Assembly (NCBI GenBank): GCA_013407085.1
Contig: JACCGJ010016219.1
Location: 56,039 to 120,038, forward strand
DNA length: 64,000 nt
Direction of reading: 5' to 3'
From: Atriophallophorus winterbourni
Lineage: Eukaryota > Platyhelminthes > Trematoda > Plagiorchiida > Microphallidae
Part shown: piece by piece, positions 35,115-46,230 of the stretch
How the letters are laid out: the number at the start of each line of letters is the position of its first letter
How positions within the stretch are numbered: the first letter of the stretch is position 1
Position numbers and translations under genes: made by a program
Notes under the pieces: model-generated
Told to the model about the DNA's origin: nothing
The model's input: the letters and a program-made list of their open reading frames with translations, nothing else
The model's database searches: none

Positions 35115-35932
35115 AACTAGCGCTTGAATGCCATTGTTTGATAAGGCTGTCCAATCAAGTGTGTTCAAACACATTTATAATGACCAAAGTAATTAGTGGC
35201 TCGTATCGCCGGCACTTATTCACCACTACAGGTTTCTGGCTGTTTACCGTCATCAGGTGGAGACAGTAAGATTGGGTTCAGTGAGCAATGGAACAGGGGA
35301 TAAGTGGTAATCAAGGTTATACTTAAATGCCACTGTTGTATAGGGTTCGTACAACGAACCACGATGTTCAAACACAGAATTACATAGTGGTTCTTGGTCA
35401 AGCACTCAAGGCGCCTATGGATGGCCAAAGTAATGTGTTGCTCACGTCCCCACACATACACACCATTAACGGTTTCTGGCTGTTTTCCGTCTTCAGGTGG
35501 AGACAGTAAGATTAGGTTCTGTGAGCCTTAAAAAACAGCTTATAAGTGGTAATCAAAGTTATTCCAGATTGCCACAGTTACATATGTTTCTTACAACAAA
35601 CCACGATGTTAAAACACAGAATCACAAAGTGATTCTTGGTCTAGCACTCAAGGCGCCTATGGATTACCAATATAATGCGCTGCTCAAATCCCCGAAATTA
35701 CACTCCACCACCGGTTTTTGGCTGTTTGCCGTCATCAAGTGAAGTCAGTAATATTAGCTTCAGCGAGCCTTGAAACAGTGGATTAATGGTAAAGAAGGTT
35801 ATACTTGAATGTCACTGTTACATAAGGTTCGTACAACGAACCACGATGTTGAAACACAGAATCACATAGTGTTTCTTGGTCATGCAATCACGGCACTTAT
35901 GGAAGGCCAAATAATGTTTTGCTCACGTCGAA
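35115..35932 (-). repeat. tandem hammerhead satellite, about 241 bp units
   Basis: Three units are aligned by GGTTTCTGGC or its variant at 35231, 35471 and 35713 (spacing 240 and 242), with a diverged partial unit upstream (35115-35212) and a truncated one downstream. Each contains the inverted motif GGTTCGTACAACGAACC or a variant (6 bp stem), and on the minus strand a hammerhead. Core states: unit 1 CTGATGA/GAAA, unit 2 CTGAAGA/GAAA, unit 3 TTGATGA/AAAA. So only unit 1 keeps both conserved boxes. The array abuts a CR1-like copy at about 35935. Confidence 0.85.
35213..35270 (-). ncRNA. hammerhead ribozyme, array unit 1
   Basis: Minus strand: CTGATGA is at 35256-35250, then CGGTAAACAGCCA, GAAA at 35236-35233, and CCTGTA with predicted cleavage between 35227 and 35226. 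Stem I is CCAC paired to GTGG. Stem III is minimal (A-U, C-G, loop CT). The first stem II pair is C-A instead of the usual G-C, so activity may be weak. Confidence 0.7.
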
Positions 35933-35939
35933 TATAGGT

Positions 35940-37640
35940 TATTAATAGTTGGTGGAAAAATTGGCATTACCTCTCATATAATCTTCAAGTTTCGATATGA
36001 ATATAGATAAACTGTTTAAGCACACCAAATCGTAATGTAGGGAATTCCAAACAAAGCACACATGCACTGAAAAAATACCTGCTGCATTTCTCTTTGGAGT
36101 TGGTACAACCTTCTCGAATTCTAGGACAGCGTGGTCGCTTCTTCCGATTGGCGGTTTATAAACGATATTCTCTACACCTGTGGGATCTGATGTAATTATT
36201 TAGCCCAAGGTAGACCGCCGATCTGATCTCATCATACGAGTAAATCCAAAACGTGATTATAAATGAGTGCGTAATCCAAGACGGCTCGAAGTTCATATTC
36301 AAATGTCTCTGATGAATAATTGTTCCGGCTATGGAGCTTGGGAAATTTGAAATTCCCCATTATCAATATTTGAGTATTTTACCGCGCTGTTACATAGCGC
36401 AAAATCATTAATCAGTTTATTGTTTAGGTTAAGAGTTGCTGTTGAAGAACGATAGATCACTTCAACAATGCATAGGTCTCCTGTAGTAAGAGTCAGAGTG
36501 CACCAAAGTGTGTCAGGTATATCAAGAGTTCGGTCGTTCATAACTCTACAGATAAACGATTGCTTTAAGTAGAGTGTTGCTCCTCCGCCATCACCTAAAC
36601 TGTCACACCGGAATAGCGACTTGCTTGGCATAGAGAGTTCATTATCAGACAATGAGGTATGGAACCAAGTTTCTGTTATGGCAACTATGTTCAATTACAA
36701 ATCTTGGACAGTTCGATTTGTTTGTTGATAAGGCTGTTTGCGTTTTTAATTAATCGTATTTTCCGTGAGTAATGACGGGGAGTAAACTGAAGTTATTGGT
36801 TCGACTTCTCTGGAGTCGCACTAAACAAGTTTTGTGATTTTAAGCTCTGGTAGTCACTAGTAGCAAACGGGTGGGTGGTTAGATATGTTCTTATTGTTAT
36901 TGCTTCAGTGACTGAATCAAAAATTGTATCATGTTCTTGATTCGGATCTTGATCGATTTTAGATCTAGCGGCATTTGCGCTATTCGTGTTATTCTTGATA
37001 GTTGAATTACTCGTCACTGTATGGATCTCAAAGTTTTTAGGTTGACTGTTATCTTCTGAACATGATGATTGTCTCGTACTTAGACGCTGGGATTAGGTTA
37101 GATACCCCCTTTCGGTTACTTATGTTTGAAGGCGTTGCATGTGCATCATAGACTATCGGCCATGGTGATGTTAAAAAGGATCATTTTCAGTGGAGTTGTA
37201 CCCGTTGCATTGTACATGGGTGTTCGTCGTATACGGAAAATATCGACCGTAACTTGCTCGGAAATGTTCATAATTTCTGTCAGAAATCTCCACTGCTTAC
37301 GATGGTGGCTAGCGCGTTCGTGAATGGAAATAACACCGATGATTTCCGGAATCCCATGTAAAATGAGACTACTGGAGGAATGGTTTCCACGTTCAGTGGT
37401 TGTACCGCCTCTCGCGCACCGTGGAATTTCGGGGTAGACGCGACATGGTGTTTCATAGCTACTTTTTAGCATGTATGCGTTTAGCAATATATCTTTGAAG
37501 TCCCTTTCATTGTTTACGGTTACTTCAAGCAAACATGGATCGTCGTGATGTGGTGAATCACAATTTATAGTAAGTCGATTCAATGAAGTGGGTGTAACAT
37601 GATTTTTATCATCATTTTGAATATGTCAAACCACGCCTTA
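35940..37640 (-). pseudogene. CR1-like LINE copy L, ORF1 plus endonuclease joined to tail
   Basis: ORF1 at 37583-37146 reads LLEVTVNNERDFKDILLNAY, LILHGIPEIIGVIS and FRIRRTPMYNATGTTPLK, parallel to copy S ORF1. ORF2 starts at about 36694: MNIVAITETWFHTSLSDNEL, GDGGGATLYLKQSFICRVMN, LDIPDTLWCTLTLTTGDLCI. The endonuclease decays near 36330, and at about 36110 the sequence switches to the very end of the C-terminal tail (matching 29700-29890). The whole RT is therefore missing. The 3' terminal repeats are absent. Confidence 0.8.
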
Positions 37641-37668
37641 ATCTCGTGTTGCTTCCGAGCCTCAAATA

Positions 37669-38250
37669 ATGAAGCATCGGGTTCTGGTATATTCGTACAT
37701 ATTACACTTAAGTTGTGGAACCGGGTGGCTGAGCATGAAAACTATATGTGATTGGTTCCACATGTGTCGAGAAGTTTGCTCTTTAATAGTTTCAGTCAAT
37801 AAGCGAGGTAAAATGGTGGGAACAGAAGCAAATCCTGCTGAAATATACGAAGCACGCGTTACAGGAAGAAGAAAATACAATTGAGGTAACTTCCTTAATG
37901 GTGATAAAATAGCCGAATAAACAGACAGTGAAGCAGATTTAGTAAACAACTGGAACCACAAACGAAGAATAGACAGGCTATGGGTTTCTGGCCATGAAAA
38001 TGTCTTGGATTGTCGTTACTTTTATGTTGCAAAAGGAGACCAAGCTACTTTAGAACCAATTATAAGAAGAGAAGTTCAAGAAGGTTTCGTCATCCACCAA
38101 GGTGAATGTCCAGACTACTCGACTCTAAATCGTTATTTCAATCATTCCATCGTCAACTATCAGCAAAGCCTTACTAATAATCAAGATGAAACACATACGC
38201 AAAAAATTAACGATCTTAGCAAGAAGCTAAAATTCGTACTCTCAAAATGA
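37669..38250 (+). pseudogene. Merlin/IS1016-like DNA transposase relic
   Basis: One frame, broken by TGA at 37882-37884 and TAA near 37918. It reads TICDWFHMCREVCSLIV, VGTEANPAEIYEARVTGRRK (a core usually written VEIDE..F..RKYNRGR, with the catalytic Asp changed to Tyr), RIDRLWVSGHENVLDCRYFY, DQATLEPIIRREVQEGFVIH (the second catalytic position, usually IHSD, is HQGE), and FNHSIVNYQQSL then HTQKINDLSKKLK (usually HTQ.IE..W...K). This is the DDE core order of Merlin/ISXO2-type transposases. Catalytic residues are altered, so it is inactive. Terminal inverted repeats were not found. Confidence 0.7.
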
Positions 38251-38930
38251 TGAGGGGAGTTCCAATACACACATTGCAATCCTATTAAGAATTTATTAGC
38301 CGGAAAATTCTACGTTGAAACGAAGAAAATCTTGTTGTCTCCTTTTTTAAATGATACTCACACTGTATATTGTTATGTATGATCGTATTAAATAAATTCT
38401 TTTTCAGTAGATCATAGTCCTTGTGTAGATCACATACTAAACCGGCACCAATTTCGCTTTGTGACTGCCCTTTGCAACACTTCAAGCGTTTCGCGAACCG
38501 CGGGCTGTTTCACTGTTGTTCTGCTCATAATCTCGGTACGTACAAGGTGTCTCACATTACGAGTCATCTAAAAGTACGATCGGACAAAATATCTATAGAG
38601 TCTGGGTTATCGTGTGGACTCGGTGTGATGTGAAATTGTCTAGAGATATATTGCTGCTCGATTTGACAGCGAATACTGACACTCCTCCCTTAAAGGTCAT
38701 GTGAGATTATTTGCTATTTGATTATAGCAAAGAGTAGTGGTATATTCCGATAGTCGAAAACATGGCTAATGTACTAATATTTACGGCACGTCGTAGATGT
38801 GAAAGAAATAGATCCGTCATATCAAACTTTATTATAAATGGGAAAATGAATATGGCAATATCTAAAATAGTTTGAACTAAAAATAATCAAGCCGCACGTC
38901 AGGAGTTCTAGTAACTTTTTTCTATAATAC
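38251..38930. other. no gene seen
   Basis: Between the Merlin relic and the 3' truncation of gypsy element 2. A short minus-strand frame at 38485-38285 has no clear relatives. Confidence 0.4.
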
Positions 38931-38940
38931 AGATTTCTTA

Positions 38941-39685
38941 CTAAATAATGTCAGATTGAAAAATGTTTACAGTAGCAATATTGTTTCGGAAGGATAATAT
39001 GCTGCGTAAACCGTGTTCATATTCATCAGTCCATACTAAAGTTTCTTTGGATTGAAAGAAAAATAATGGTGAAGCTTTTAGACTGAAATTTGGAATGAAC
39101 CTCGAATGAAAACAAACACTTTTTCGGATTAACAGCAACATTTTTAGAAGTGAATCTACGAAACAGTTCAAATAAACGTTCATCATGAAGGGATCTTGTT
39201 GGCGCATGCATGACAACATCAGCCTGATATACTTCAACTCCAACCATATCGCAAGTAATATCATTCATGACTTGTTGAAATATAGCAGGAAAATTGCACA
39301 AACCAAAAGGTAAGAATTTGTACCGAAATAAACCAAATGGTGTATTGATGGTAGTTAACATTGAAGATTGATCAGTCAACGGTAGTTGTAGGTAGGCATC
39401 TTTCAGATCAATCTTCGAGAAGAATTTAGATGCCGTCAATTCATTCAAAATATCTTCGGGTTCAACTGTCATGCATGTTTGTTTTACAAATCTAGTATTT
39501 AATGTAAGACGATAATCGCCGCAAATCCTTGGGGTCTTCCCATCCGACTTCAGCGGTATGACAATAGGTGTGCCCCAAGCGGAGTACTCAATCTTGTCAA
39601 TGATACCTTTAGAACATAGATCTTTCAAAGCTTTTTCAACAGGTTTCCGGAGTCCATATGGAATAAGGCGGAGTTTGAGAAACAC
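38941..39685 (-). pseudogene. Ty3/gypsy element 2, reverse transcriptase
   Basis: Long minus-strand frame 39685-39026: IPYGLRKPVEKALKDLCSKG, IIDKIEYSAWGTPIVIPLKS, DGKTPRICGDYRLTLNTRFV, KFFSKIDLKDAYLQLPLTDQ (motif A with Asp), and FGLFRYKFLPFGLCNFPAIF (motif B). The motif C site reads YQADVV where YQDDVV is expected, so the first catalytic Asp is Ala. After a shift near 39090 the thumb follows (RFIPNFSLKASPLF) to about 38941. RNase H, integrase and 3' LTR are absent. Confidence 0.88.
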
Positions 39686-39696
39686 AGGGTTTCCTT

Positions 39697-40002
39697 CTAC
39701 TTCAAGAGAAATTGGAGGAATTCGCTTTCCACCTGTTGTCTGCTAACATTTATTATGAGATTCTTCAACTCTGAAGTATCTTCAGACGATGTCAAAACAG
39801 ATGGACTAATTTTTAAAGCTTGTAGTGCATTCAAACCGAGAATAGATGGGCCAGTTTTAATAACAATGTATCTACAGACAGCAGTATTGTTTTCATTTCG
39901 GATGGAAATCATACTCCATCCAACAACAGGAATAGAATGTCCCGTAATGCCTTTTATGGTGAGGCTAGAAGGTTGGACTTTTGCATGAGGTGCAAACTGC
40001 AT
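39697..40002 (-). pseudogene. Ty3/gypsy element 2, protease C-terminal part
   Basis: IKGITGHSIPVVGWSMISI, then YIVIKTGPSILGLNALQALK. The ILGLNAL stretch is the usual end of a retroviral-type aspartic protease. It is separated from the FILDTGS active site at the end of the gag frame by one stop/frameshift. Confidence 0.8.
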
Positions 40003-41003
40003 TAGATCTCTCTGGGTAATATAGGCGATCTAACGCTACCCGTATCTAGAATAAAATCTGAGGATGTGCCACTAGAAACACAAGAAATGCTTTTACGAAT
40101 ACGGCTAGAATTGCAAGATGTCAATGCCAGAGATAATGATTTAAATGCATCATTAATATCGCTAACCTGTCCATTTCTTGAATCAGTCGAATACATTTTA
40201 GGAGTTCGACAAACAGATTGGATATGACCGGTTTTTCCGCACTTGTGACATCTGGCTTGACGGCAAGTATGGCGTGAGTGCAGTCTGCCGCATGACGCAC
40301 ACTTCCCAATTTTGATTGAATTTGAATGGTTATCAGCAACAGGACGATAATTCGTTTGATTTTTGAACTCTTGCCCTGCTATAGCATCCTTCGCGCTTTC
40401 ACGTTTATGTGTATTAAACATGACAGAACTTTCTGCTGCCGACAAATCTGTCGTTGCCAGACGCGCATCTTGATACTGTTCACACTGAGCTCGAACATCT
40501 TTGAAAGAGGGTTTTCGCAGTTTAAGGAGCTCCTTCTCTAAAACACTGCCATTTATTCCAGCAAATAATTTCATTTCTAACAAATTACCAAAGTCGCATT
40601 TTGTTGTATGATTTAACAACTGTAGAATAAAATCGCAAATTTCTTGATTGGGATGCCGCACCATGGAATGAAATTTTGCCCGTTCAGTTGCTTCACCTTC
40701 AGAGTTTCGTATGGGAGTGAAATTAGAGAATCCGGATATGCCAAATTTTTGATTAACGTATATGCAGATTTTCCGATTGAATTCAGAAAATGAACAGACT
40801 TTTTTATTATTTTCAGCTTTCGACCGTGTCAACCACCAAATTTCGAATCTTTCAAAATAATCTTCAATTTCTCGCCCATTGGCATTTATGTCAAATGGTC
40901 CTAAACTTGAATTTGCCATGAAGAATTGCTGTTCGCGACGCCAAATGTCGTATTTGAATAATCGAATTATGTCCAACCTGTACCAAAAACCCAGAAGTAG
41001 CAA
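40002..41003 (-). CDS. Ty3/gypsy element 2, gag with protease active site
   Basis: An uninterrupted 333-codon frame, the longest non-repetitive open frame in its part of the window. N-terminal SSLGPFDINANGREIEDYFE then RFEIWWLTRSKAENNKKVCS is capsid-like. CHKCGKTGHIQSVC is a canonical CX2CX4HX4C zinc knuckle, preceded by a variant CASCGRLHSRHTC. It ends with SSGTSSDFILDTGS, the aspartic protease active site, then stops shortly after. Architecture matches schistosome Boudicca/gypsy-like elements. An upstream LTR could not be delimited; the real start is probably the Met at MANSSLGPF. Confidence 0.8.
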   Translation of the reverse strand: MLLLGFWYRLDIIRLFKYDIWRREQQFFMANSSLGPFDINANGREIEDYFERFEIWWLTRSKAENNKKVCSFSEFNRKICIYVNQKFGISGFSNFTPIRNSEGEATERAKFHSMVRHPNQEICDFILQLLNHTTKCDFGNLLEMKLFAGINGSVLEKELLKLRKPSFKDVRAQCEQYQDARLATTDLSAAESSVMFNTHKRESAKDAIAGQEFKNQTNYRPVADNHSNSIKIGKCASCGRLHSRHTCRQARCHKCGKTGHIQSVCRTPKMYSTDSRNGQVSDINDAFKSLSLALTSCNSSRIRKSISCVSSGTSSDFILDTGSVRSPILPREI

Positions 41004-42418
41004 TCAGAATAGGTAACTGATCACGAAGTATATTAGAATATTGCGCAATTAATAATTAATGGCGTATTATAAAATTTACTTGAATAAACAGTCATTGATT
41101 GTCCATACTACAATTATCACACTAAAATTCAAATCAAATTATATTCAATCAAATTTAACTCCGTTAACAATAAATTAGACGAACTAGACGGTTAAATTGG
41201 TGCATGTTATCTCCGCATAGAAGTCAAATGTTCCACAGAATGATCAATGTCGGTGAATTAAATTGAGCGTCAAATGGTTCATACTAAGTCGAGAAACGCA
41301 AATTCGGACCAGACACAAAAGCTGCGATCCAGCTTGCTTACTGCTGCAATGAAAGCTCAAATTTAAAACAGTTCGACAAACATACTCTTTTATTTTCGAT
41401 TCTTTTATCAAATCTCTGTGGGCATGTTTAAGCAAAAGGCAAATTGTTTGGGTAAACGATGGCTTAATTCAGACAATGTTCGATAGACATGAGTGCAAAA
41501 TATATTTTTAAGTTAAAAATTGATTGCAGTCTCTGGACAAAAAATCAGAAAATTATTCGTTATATCCTCGATGAGACTGTTCTCTTTTCAGCCATTCTAT
41601 TTTGAACAGATATATTGGAATTTTAATGGTGAGAATTTAAACAACCGTGAGAAAATAGAAATATATTTGAACGAAAAAAATTCATATCTGTTTCTGAACA
41701 ATTGCTTCAGCTCGTCAGTGGAAGATTAGCATATTTTGATCAACGTGGGAAAAATGTTGGAGTGTATTCTCGGTTTAAATAACTTTATTATTATTATCAT
41801 AGGCTTTTATTTGATTCCAGTTATGGTTTGGAGAAATGCGGGAACTTTTATGAAAGACCGAAAATGTTACCTCTATGCGTTCGACTATCACTGAAAAGGT
41901 CTGACTTAATGACTCAAGGTGAAATTACATTATTTAGCTTATCTGCTACAATTACATATGTCAAGAGGTTCACTTGTAGTCAAATCTGCACTGAGAAAGA
42001 AAGCTCTCCGATTGAGCAACCTAAGCGGTTCCGTAACCCGGAATATTATAATATAGAGAGAAAATGCAGTAGCGTTTTATTGACAATTGCTCCCTTAACT
42101 GGGGTCTCGATTACTTGACCAATAATCACATTGTGATTTTGTATGTGAACCACGTGATTTTTTTGTAAGAAGTCTATTTAAGAGAGCAAACAATGTTTGC
42201 AATATATAAATAACAGTTATTCAAAGTCGCTCTAGCAGAAATCTTATCCTCTTAATGGTTGATTCCGATGTGCAATTAGGAAACGAAAACTCGACGTGTG
42301 AACAATTGATAGGGAAATATGATTTTGCACTGATCAATGTCAATGTAGATAACCTATCCAACTGGCATGATGCTGATCGATTAGTCGTCGAAGGACATGT
42401 CCCCGTCGAGTGTGTCAG
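41004..42418. other. no gene seen; would include 5' leader of gypsy element 2
   Basis: No LTR could be defined without its partner. Open frames at 41520-41729 and 41828-42118 show no family resemblance. Confidence 0.4.
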
Positions 42419-42805
42419 CTAAATTTCAGATAGCCGAAGCTTGGCGAACCAAACTAAAACGTCTACATTGATAAACTGTTCACGTGACCCATACAAAATA
42501 GTGAAATAAAACGGGGAAAGATTTGGGTTCCGGCCTGTTGTATTTGCAAAGTGACACTGGTCAATCATTTGATAGTATTGATAGACGTGTTTAACATGAC
42601 AGTGTGTTTGCACTTCTGCATGACTTGTGTTAAGTTGAATAGTCGCTTTCCTGAACAACATACAACAATCATTTCTTAATTGTTTAACTGAACATACGTG
42701 TAAGGGCCCACCAGAGCGGTATTTTAGGCCAAGGCACAGCTGCATTAACGATACAATGAATCCTGAAAGAGATCCATGACATAAACAATTGATGGCGAAA
42801 CTCAA
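42419..42805 (-). pseudogene. possible LINE endonuclease fragment
   Basis: A 128-codon minus-strand frame. QMIDQCHFANTTGRNPNLSP then FYFTILYGSREQFINVDVLV follows the pattern of the late endonuclease region of LINE ORF2 (Q.V..PTR.RG.NPSLLDLIL..., ending in GKSDH). The final SDH is not seen. Weak, by-eye call. Confidence 0.3.
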
Positions 42806-42924
42806 TGGTTGTCAAATTAATCTTTTGCTCAAGTTCTGTACATTGAAGGTTTGCGACGTCAGGGTCCATGCGACTTTACCCAAAGTAGGCTGCATCGTAA
42901 TATTTCTATTATTTATAGAATAGC

Positions 42925-43258
42925 GTCTACCGAAGGACATCCATTAAGACACTTGTTTTAAGAGTGTGCGGAGAAATTGACAAGTAGGCATACCCTATCC
43001 CTTTAGATTCAAATTTCCCGAATTGATCGTCGGCTATTTTTTGGAATTCCCTACCTCAACATGATGTGGCCTCTCCTTGCCTAGCGATGTTTAAAGAAAA
43101 ATTGGTAGTATGTATACAAACGAACATCATTTGTGATCCTTCGATTTGATATACCCTACTCGTTATAATATTATATATATACCGTAATCCTGTGATGTCG
43201 TCAAGTATTAACTTTTTAATCACAAATCTTTGATTCCTCGAATTCTTAAATCCTGAGT
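42925..43258 (+). pseudogene. CR1-like LINE copy U, C-terminal tail
   Basis: Plus strand: GHPLRHLF, then after stops and shifts FFGIPYL or LEFPTSTRCGLSLPSD, as in the tail of copy G. Ends near 43258 in AATCTTTGATTCCTCGAATT followed by CTTAAATCCTGAG, a decayed 7 bp repeat tail. Confidence 0.65.
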
Positions 43259-43539
43259 CGCACACAGATTATCGAAAAAAACAAAAAATATCATGTACGT
43301 GACGTTATGTTCTGGTTCGCTCTATCTATGCCAAGGATCTTTATGCGTATCAATATAACCAACGAGAATTACCATGTCGATAATGTGCCGTCAATACGAA
43401 AGAGATTTTTCAATAGTAGAGCAAGTAACGAATTCGGCAACATTCTCAAATATAATTCAAATGATAGTGTTCAGAATTCTGCGAAATCTCCTTTCTGATT
43501 TCCTGAAGTATATTCATGAAATAAAAAGCGGATATGGGT

Positions 43540-43548
43540 GTACGATTT

Positions 43549-43617
<69 letters not shown>

Positions 43618-43766
43618 TATATATGGATATATATAGATATAGATATAGATATATATATATAATATATATATACATATTATAGTATAGATATAGTATGAGA
43701 CTATAAGATATATATATATATATATATAGATATATATATATATATATATATACACCTAAATCGTAC
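43540..43766. repeat. 227 bp palindromic (TA)n block
   Basis: GTACGATTTAGGT at 43540-43552 and its exact reverse complement at 43754-43766 flank about 200 bp of TA repeats with GATA and GGATA interruptions. The whole block can fold into one hairpin or cruciform. Confidence 0.95.
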
Positions 43767-44739
43767 TTCATTTAGAAATCTACTCCTTTATATTCGTGTC
43801 AGATTTCACGTAAATTGTTTATCCGATCTGATCGAAATTCGAGCCTAATTTCATTGATTGCGACTGAACGGTAGTTCGCCCATCAATCTAAAAAACATTT
43901 ATAATTGCGTTTAGGCATATTTATACGCATATTTTTCATAATTATAACGATTCCACAGAATTCAAACGGTTTATTCTCGAACTGTCTATAATCATTTAGT
44001 TGCACTTTTTCATGTCGCAAAGTAACTGTTTTGATTGAATGTCATTATATTTTATCCGCATTGATATACGCAGACGTTGTGCGTGTCTTATCCGAATAGT
44101 ATGCGAGTTTATTTGGAGAACAATTGAAAAAGATTACGTACCTTAAATGACATTTTTGTTTTGTTTATAAGGCAAGTTTAATTGAAGCAGATGTTGTCTA
44201 AAAGCAAATAATCTGTTTCGTAACGTTAAATTTAACTTTATTTCAGTCATCCAGAAGCAAATGTTAAAAAAATGCGTTAAATCTCCTATGTTTAAGCTTA
44301 TACATACTTCATATTTACTTGTTGCTTTCAGTAAACCAATCAGACATGAAATAGGTCTGAAAAGTTTTAAACAAAATCTTAAACCTGTAATCCATGTGAG
44401 CCTAACCACCTGTAGACCCCAAGGACTTGAACAAAAAATCCGTATTTGAATGCATTTCCGGCTTGAAACTGCATGCAATTACTGATTTTATTATAAAAAT
44501 GGCATTAAATTGTTCGTTCAAGATTCGCTCGCAGCACACTTTTACAAAAGAAAAAAATATTGGGTTATTTGTCAATTCCATTCATTAAAACACATTTGTG
44601 ATGAGATTATGATTCACCTTTCCTGCCTCACCAATCTTTTCATAAAACTTAATAACTGGATTCCAGCCATGGATAATGGATACCCAATCCATGTTTTGTC
44701 GGGTAGACGTAAGTGTTCGAGCAGCTACACACTGCGAGA
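43767..44739. other. no gene seen
   Basis: AT-rich sequence. A 111-codon minus-strand frame (44478-44143) has no recognisable motif. Confidence 0.4.
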
Positions 44740-45135
44740 CATTGAGTCTCATCCCTGCTAGACGTAATGATTTCAACTCCGCCAAGGACGGTCCCAAGCC
44801 CGTCTGAGAAAGGAGGAGGGTTGGGCTTAGGGCTAGCAACCCTATCCCGTAAAACCTACATTGCTACGGAAACGATGACAACAGATCCGTAGTTCGGTCA
44901 TGTCTGCAGGATGGATCCCAGTTCGCATACGAAGGTAGCCATGCACTGGCATCCGCAAGGTAAACGAAAAACGGGACGGCCCAAGGAAACTTGGCGCAGA
45001 ACGTTGGAACGCGAACTACATGCACAATGATTCACGGTGCAGACGGCAACGGAAGCAGCGACAGATAGGAACCACTGGCGTGAAGTTGTCTTCGCCTAAT
45101 GTGCCACCCGGCACGGAGAGGACTGAATCCATGAT
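44740..45135 (+). mobile_element. internally deleted RTE element
   Basis: 44815-44875 (GGTTGGGCTTAGGGCTAGCA then ACCC, CGTAAAACC and CATTGCTACGGAAAC) looks like the 5' leader known from trematode RTE elements. It runs directly into 44890-45115, which matches the C-terminal end of the RTE at 54800-54990 (GTCATGTCTGC, CCGCAAGGTAAACGAAAAA, AACTTGGCGCAGAACGTTGG, GTGCCACCCGGCAC). Endonuclease and RT are absent. Leader identity rests on recalled family knowledge. Confidence 0.6.
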
Positions 45136-46230
45136 TGTTACTTGGATATATCTAAAGCTTTTGACCGTGTTAACCACAACATACATCCATGGTCGACATC
45201 GAGCGAAGGAAGCCAAAAACTGCTATAGAAATTGGAGCAGATCGGGGTGGGTGGCAGATTATCGGACTGGATACAGGATTGCTTGCCTGGTATTGTCATC
45301 AGTGTTAGAGTTGATGAGGCATTATTCAGCATAGTGAAAGTTAAAAGTGGCGTACCTCGAGGCTAAGTCTTGATGCCAATATTCTTCCTGGTGTACGCGA
45401 ACTATATACCTGAAATCGTATGCAGCCACATCATTTTCTTTGCGGATGGCATCAAAGTTTTGACTAGCGTGCGCACTATAGAAGATTGCCAAATTCTACA
45501 ACGAGATCTCGAAGCACTTCATACGTGGTCATTACGAAACTACCTACCATTCAACATCAAAAAATGTAAAATGATCAACGTCAGTAAATCCTTCGAATTC
45601 ACATACTCTATTGGATCTCAGCAACTTTCATGGGTTACGGAAGAGAAAGAACTAGCTATGTGGATTAGTAGTAACTTGAAGTCTTCACGGCAGTGTTCTG
45701 CGGTATACAAAAACGTTCTGCCAAACTTTAGCACTGCTCGGAAGGATCTTCAGTATTTTCACAATGTAGGTACTCCCACGGATAATTAACACCTATATCC
45801 TGCCGACAATGCAGTACGCTGTTTAAGCCTGGTCCCCATGGTTAGAAAAGCACATGACCTTGCTGCAACGCATTTACCACCGCGCTACAAACCTGGAGAT
45901 CAATCTAAACAACAGACCATAGGAGGATATGTTGCAACTCTGAATCCGTTTGATTTTCCGTACCCTCGTGCCAGGGGTGACTTGATACTGCTGTTCAACA
46001 TTCTGCATATAGTGGATTACCCACTTGAACACCTGTTTCATCGTCAAGAAGCACGTTGTAGCTGATCTCATGGCTACAATATAATTATTCCACACTCTAG
46101 ATTCAATTGTCGAATGTTATTCTTTGTTGTCCGAGTTTGTTTTATATGGAACGAGTAGCGTAATGTCCTTTTTAACTGTGATGCCCAAATTTGTTTTGTA
46201 TAAAATCTATTCGGTGTATGCTTCTATTGA
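45136..46230 (+). pseudogene. CR1-like LINE copy M, RT and tail
   Basis: Begins inside motif A (YLDISKAFDRVNHN), then IVISVRVDEALFSIVKVKSG, motif B GVPRG then a stop then VLMPIFFLVYANYIPE, and motif C IIFFADGIK, where the second Asp of FADD is Gly. Continues NYLPFNIKKCKMINVSKSFE, WVTEEKELAMWISSNLKSSR, then FDFPYPRARGDLILLFNILH and HSRFNCRMLFFVVRVCFIWN. Several stops. Closest to copies B, F and R. It is joined directly to the RTE fragment upstream. Confidence 0.8.

Noticed and set aside
41520..42118. Two adjacent plus-strand frames considered as a small gene
   Set aside because: No motif, no splice context and no signal of conservation visible; left as unassigned sequence.
43471..43771. Alternating Tyr-Ile frames on the minus strand
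   Set aside because: Readings of a TA repeat palindrome.
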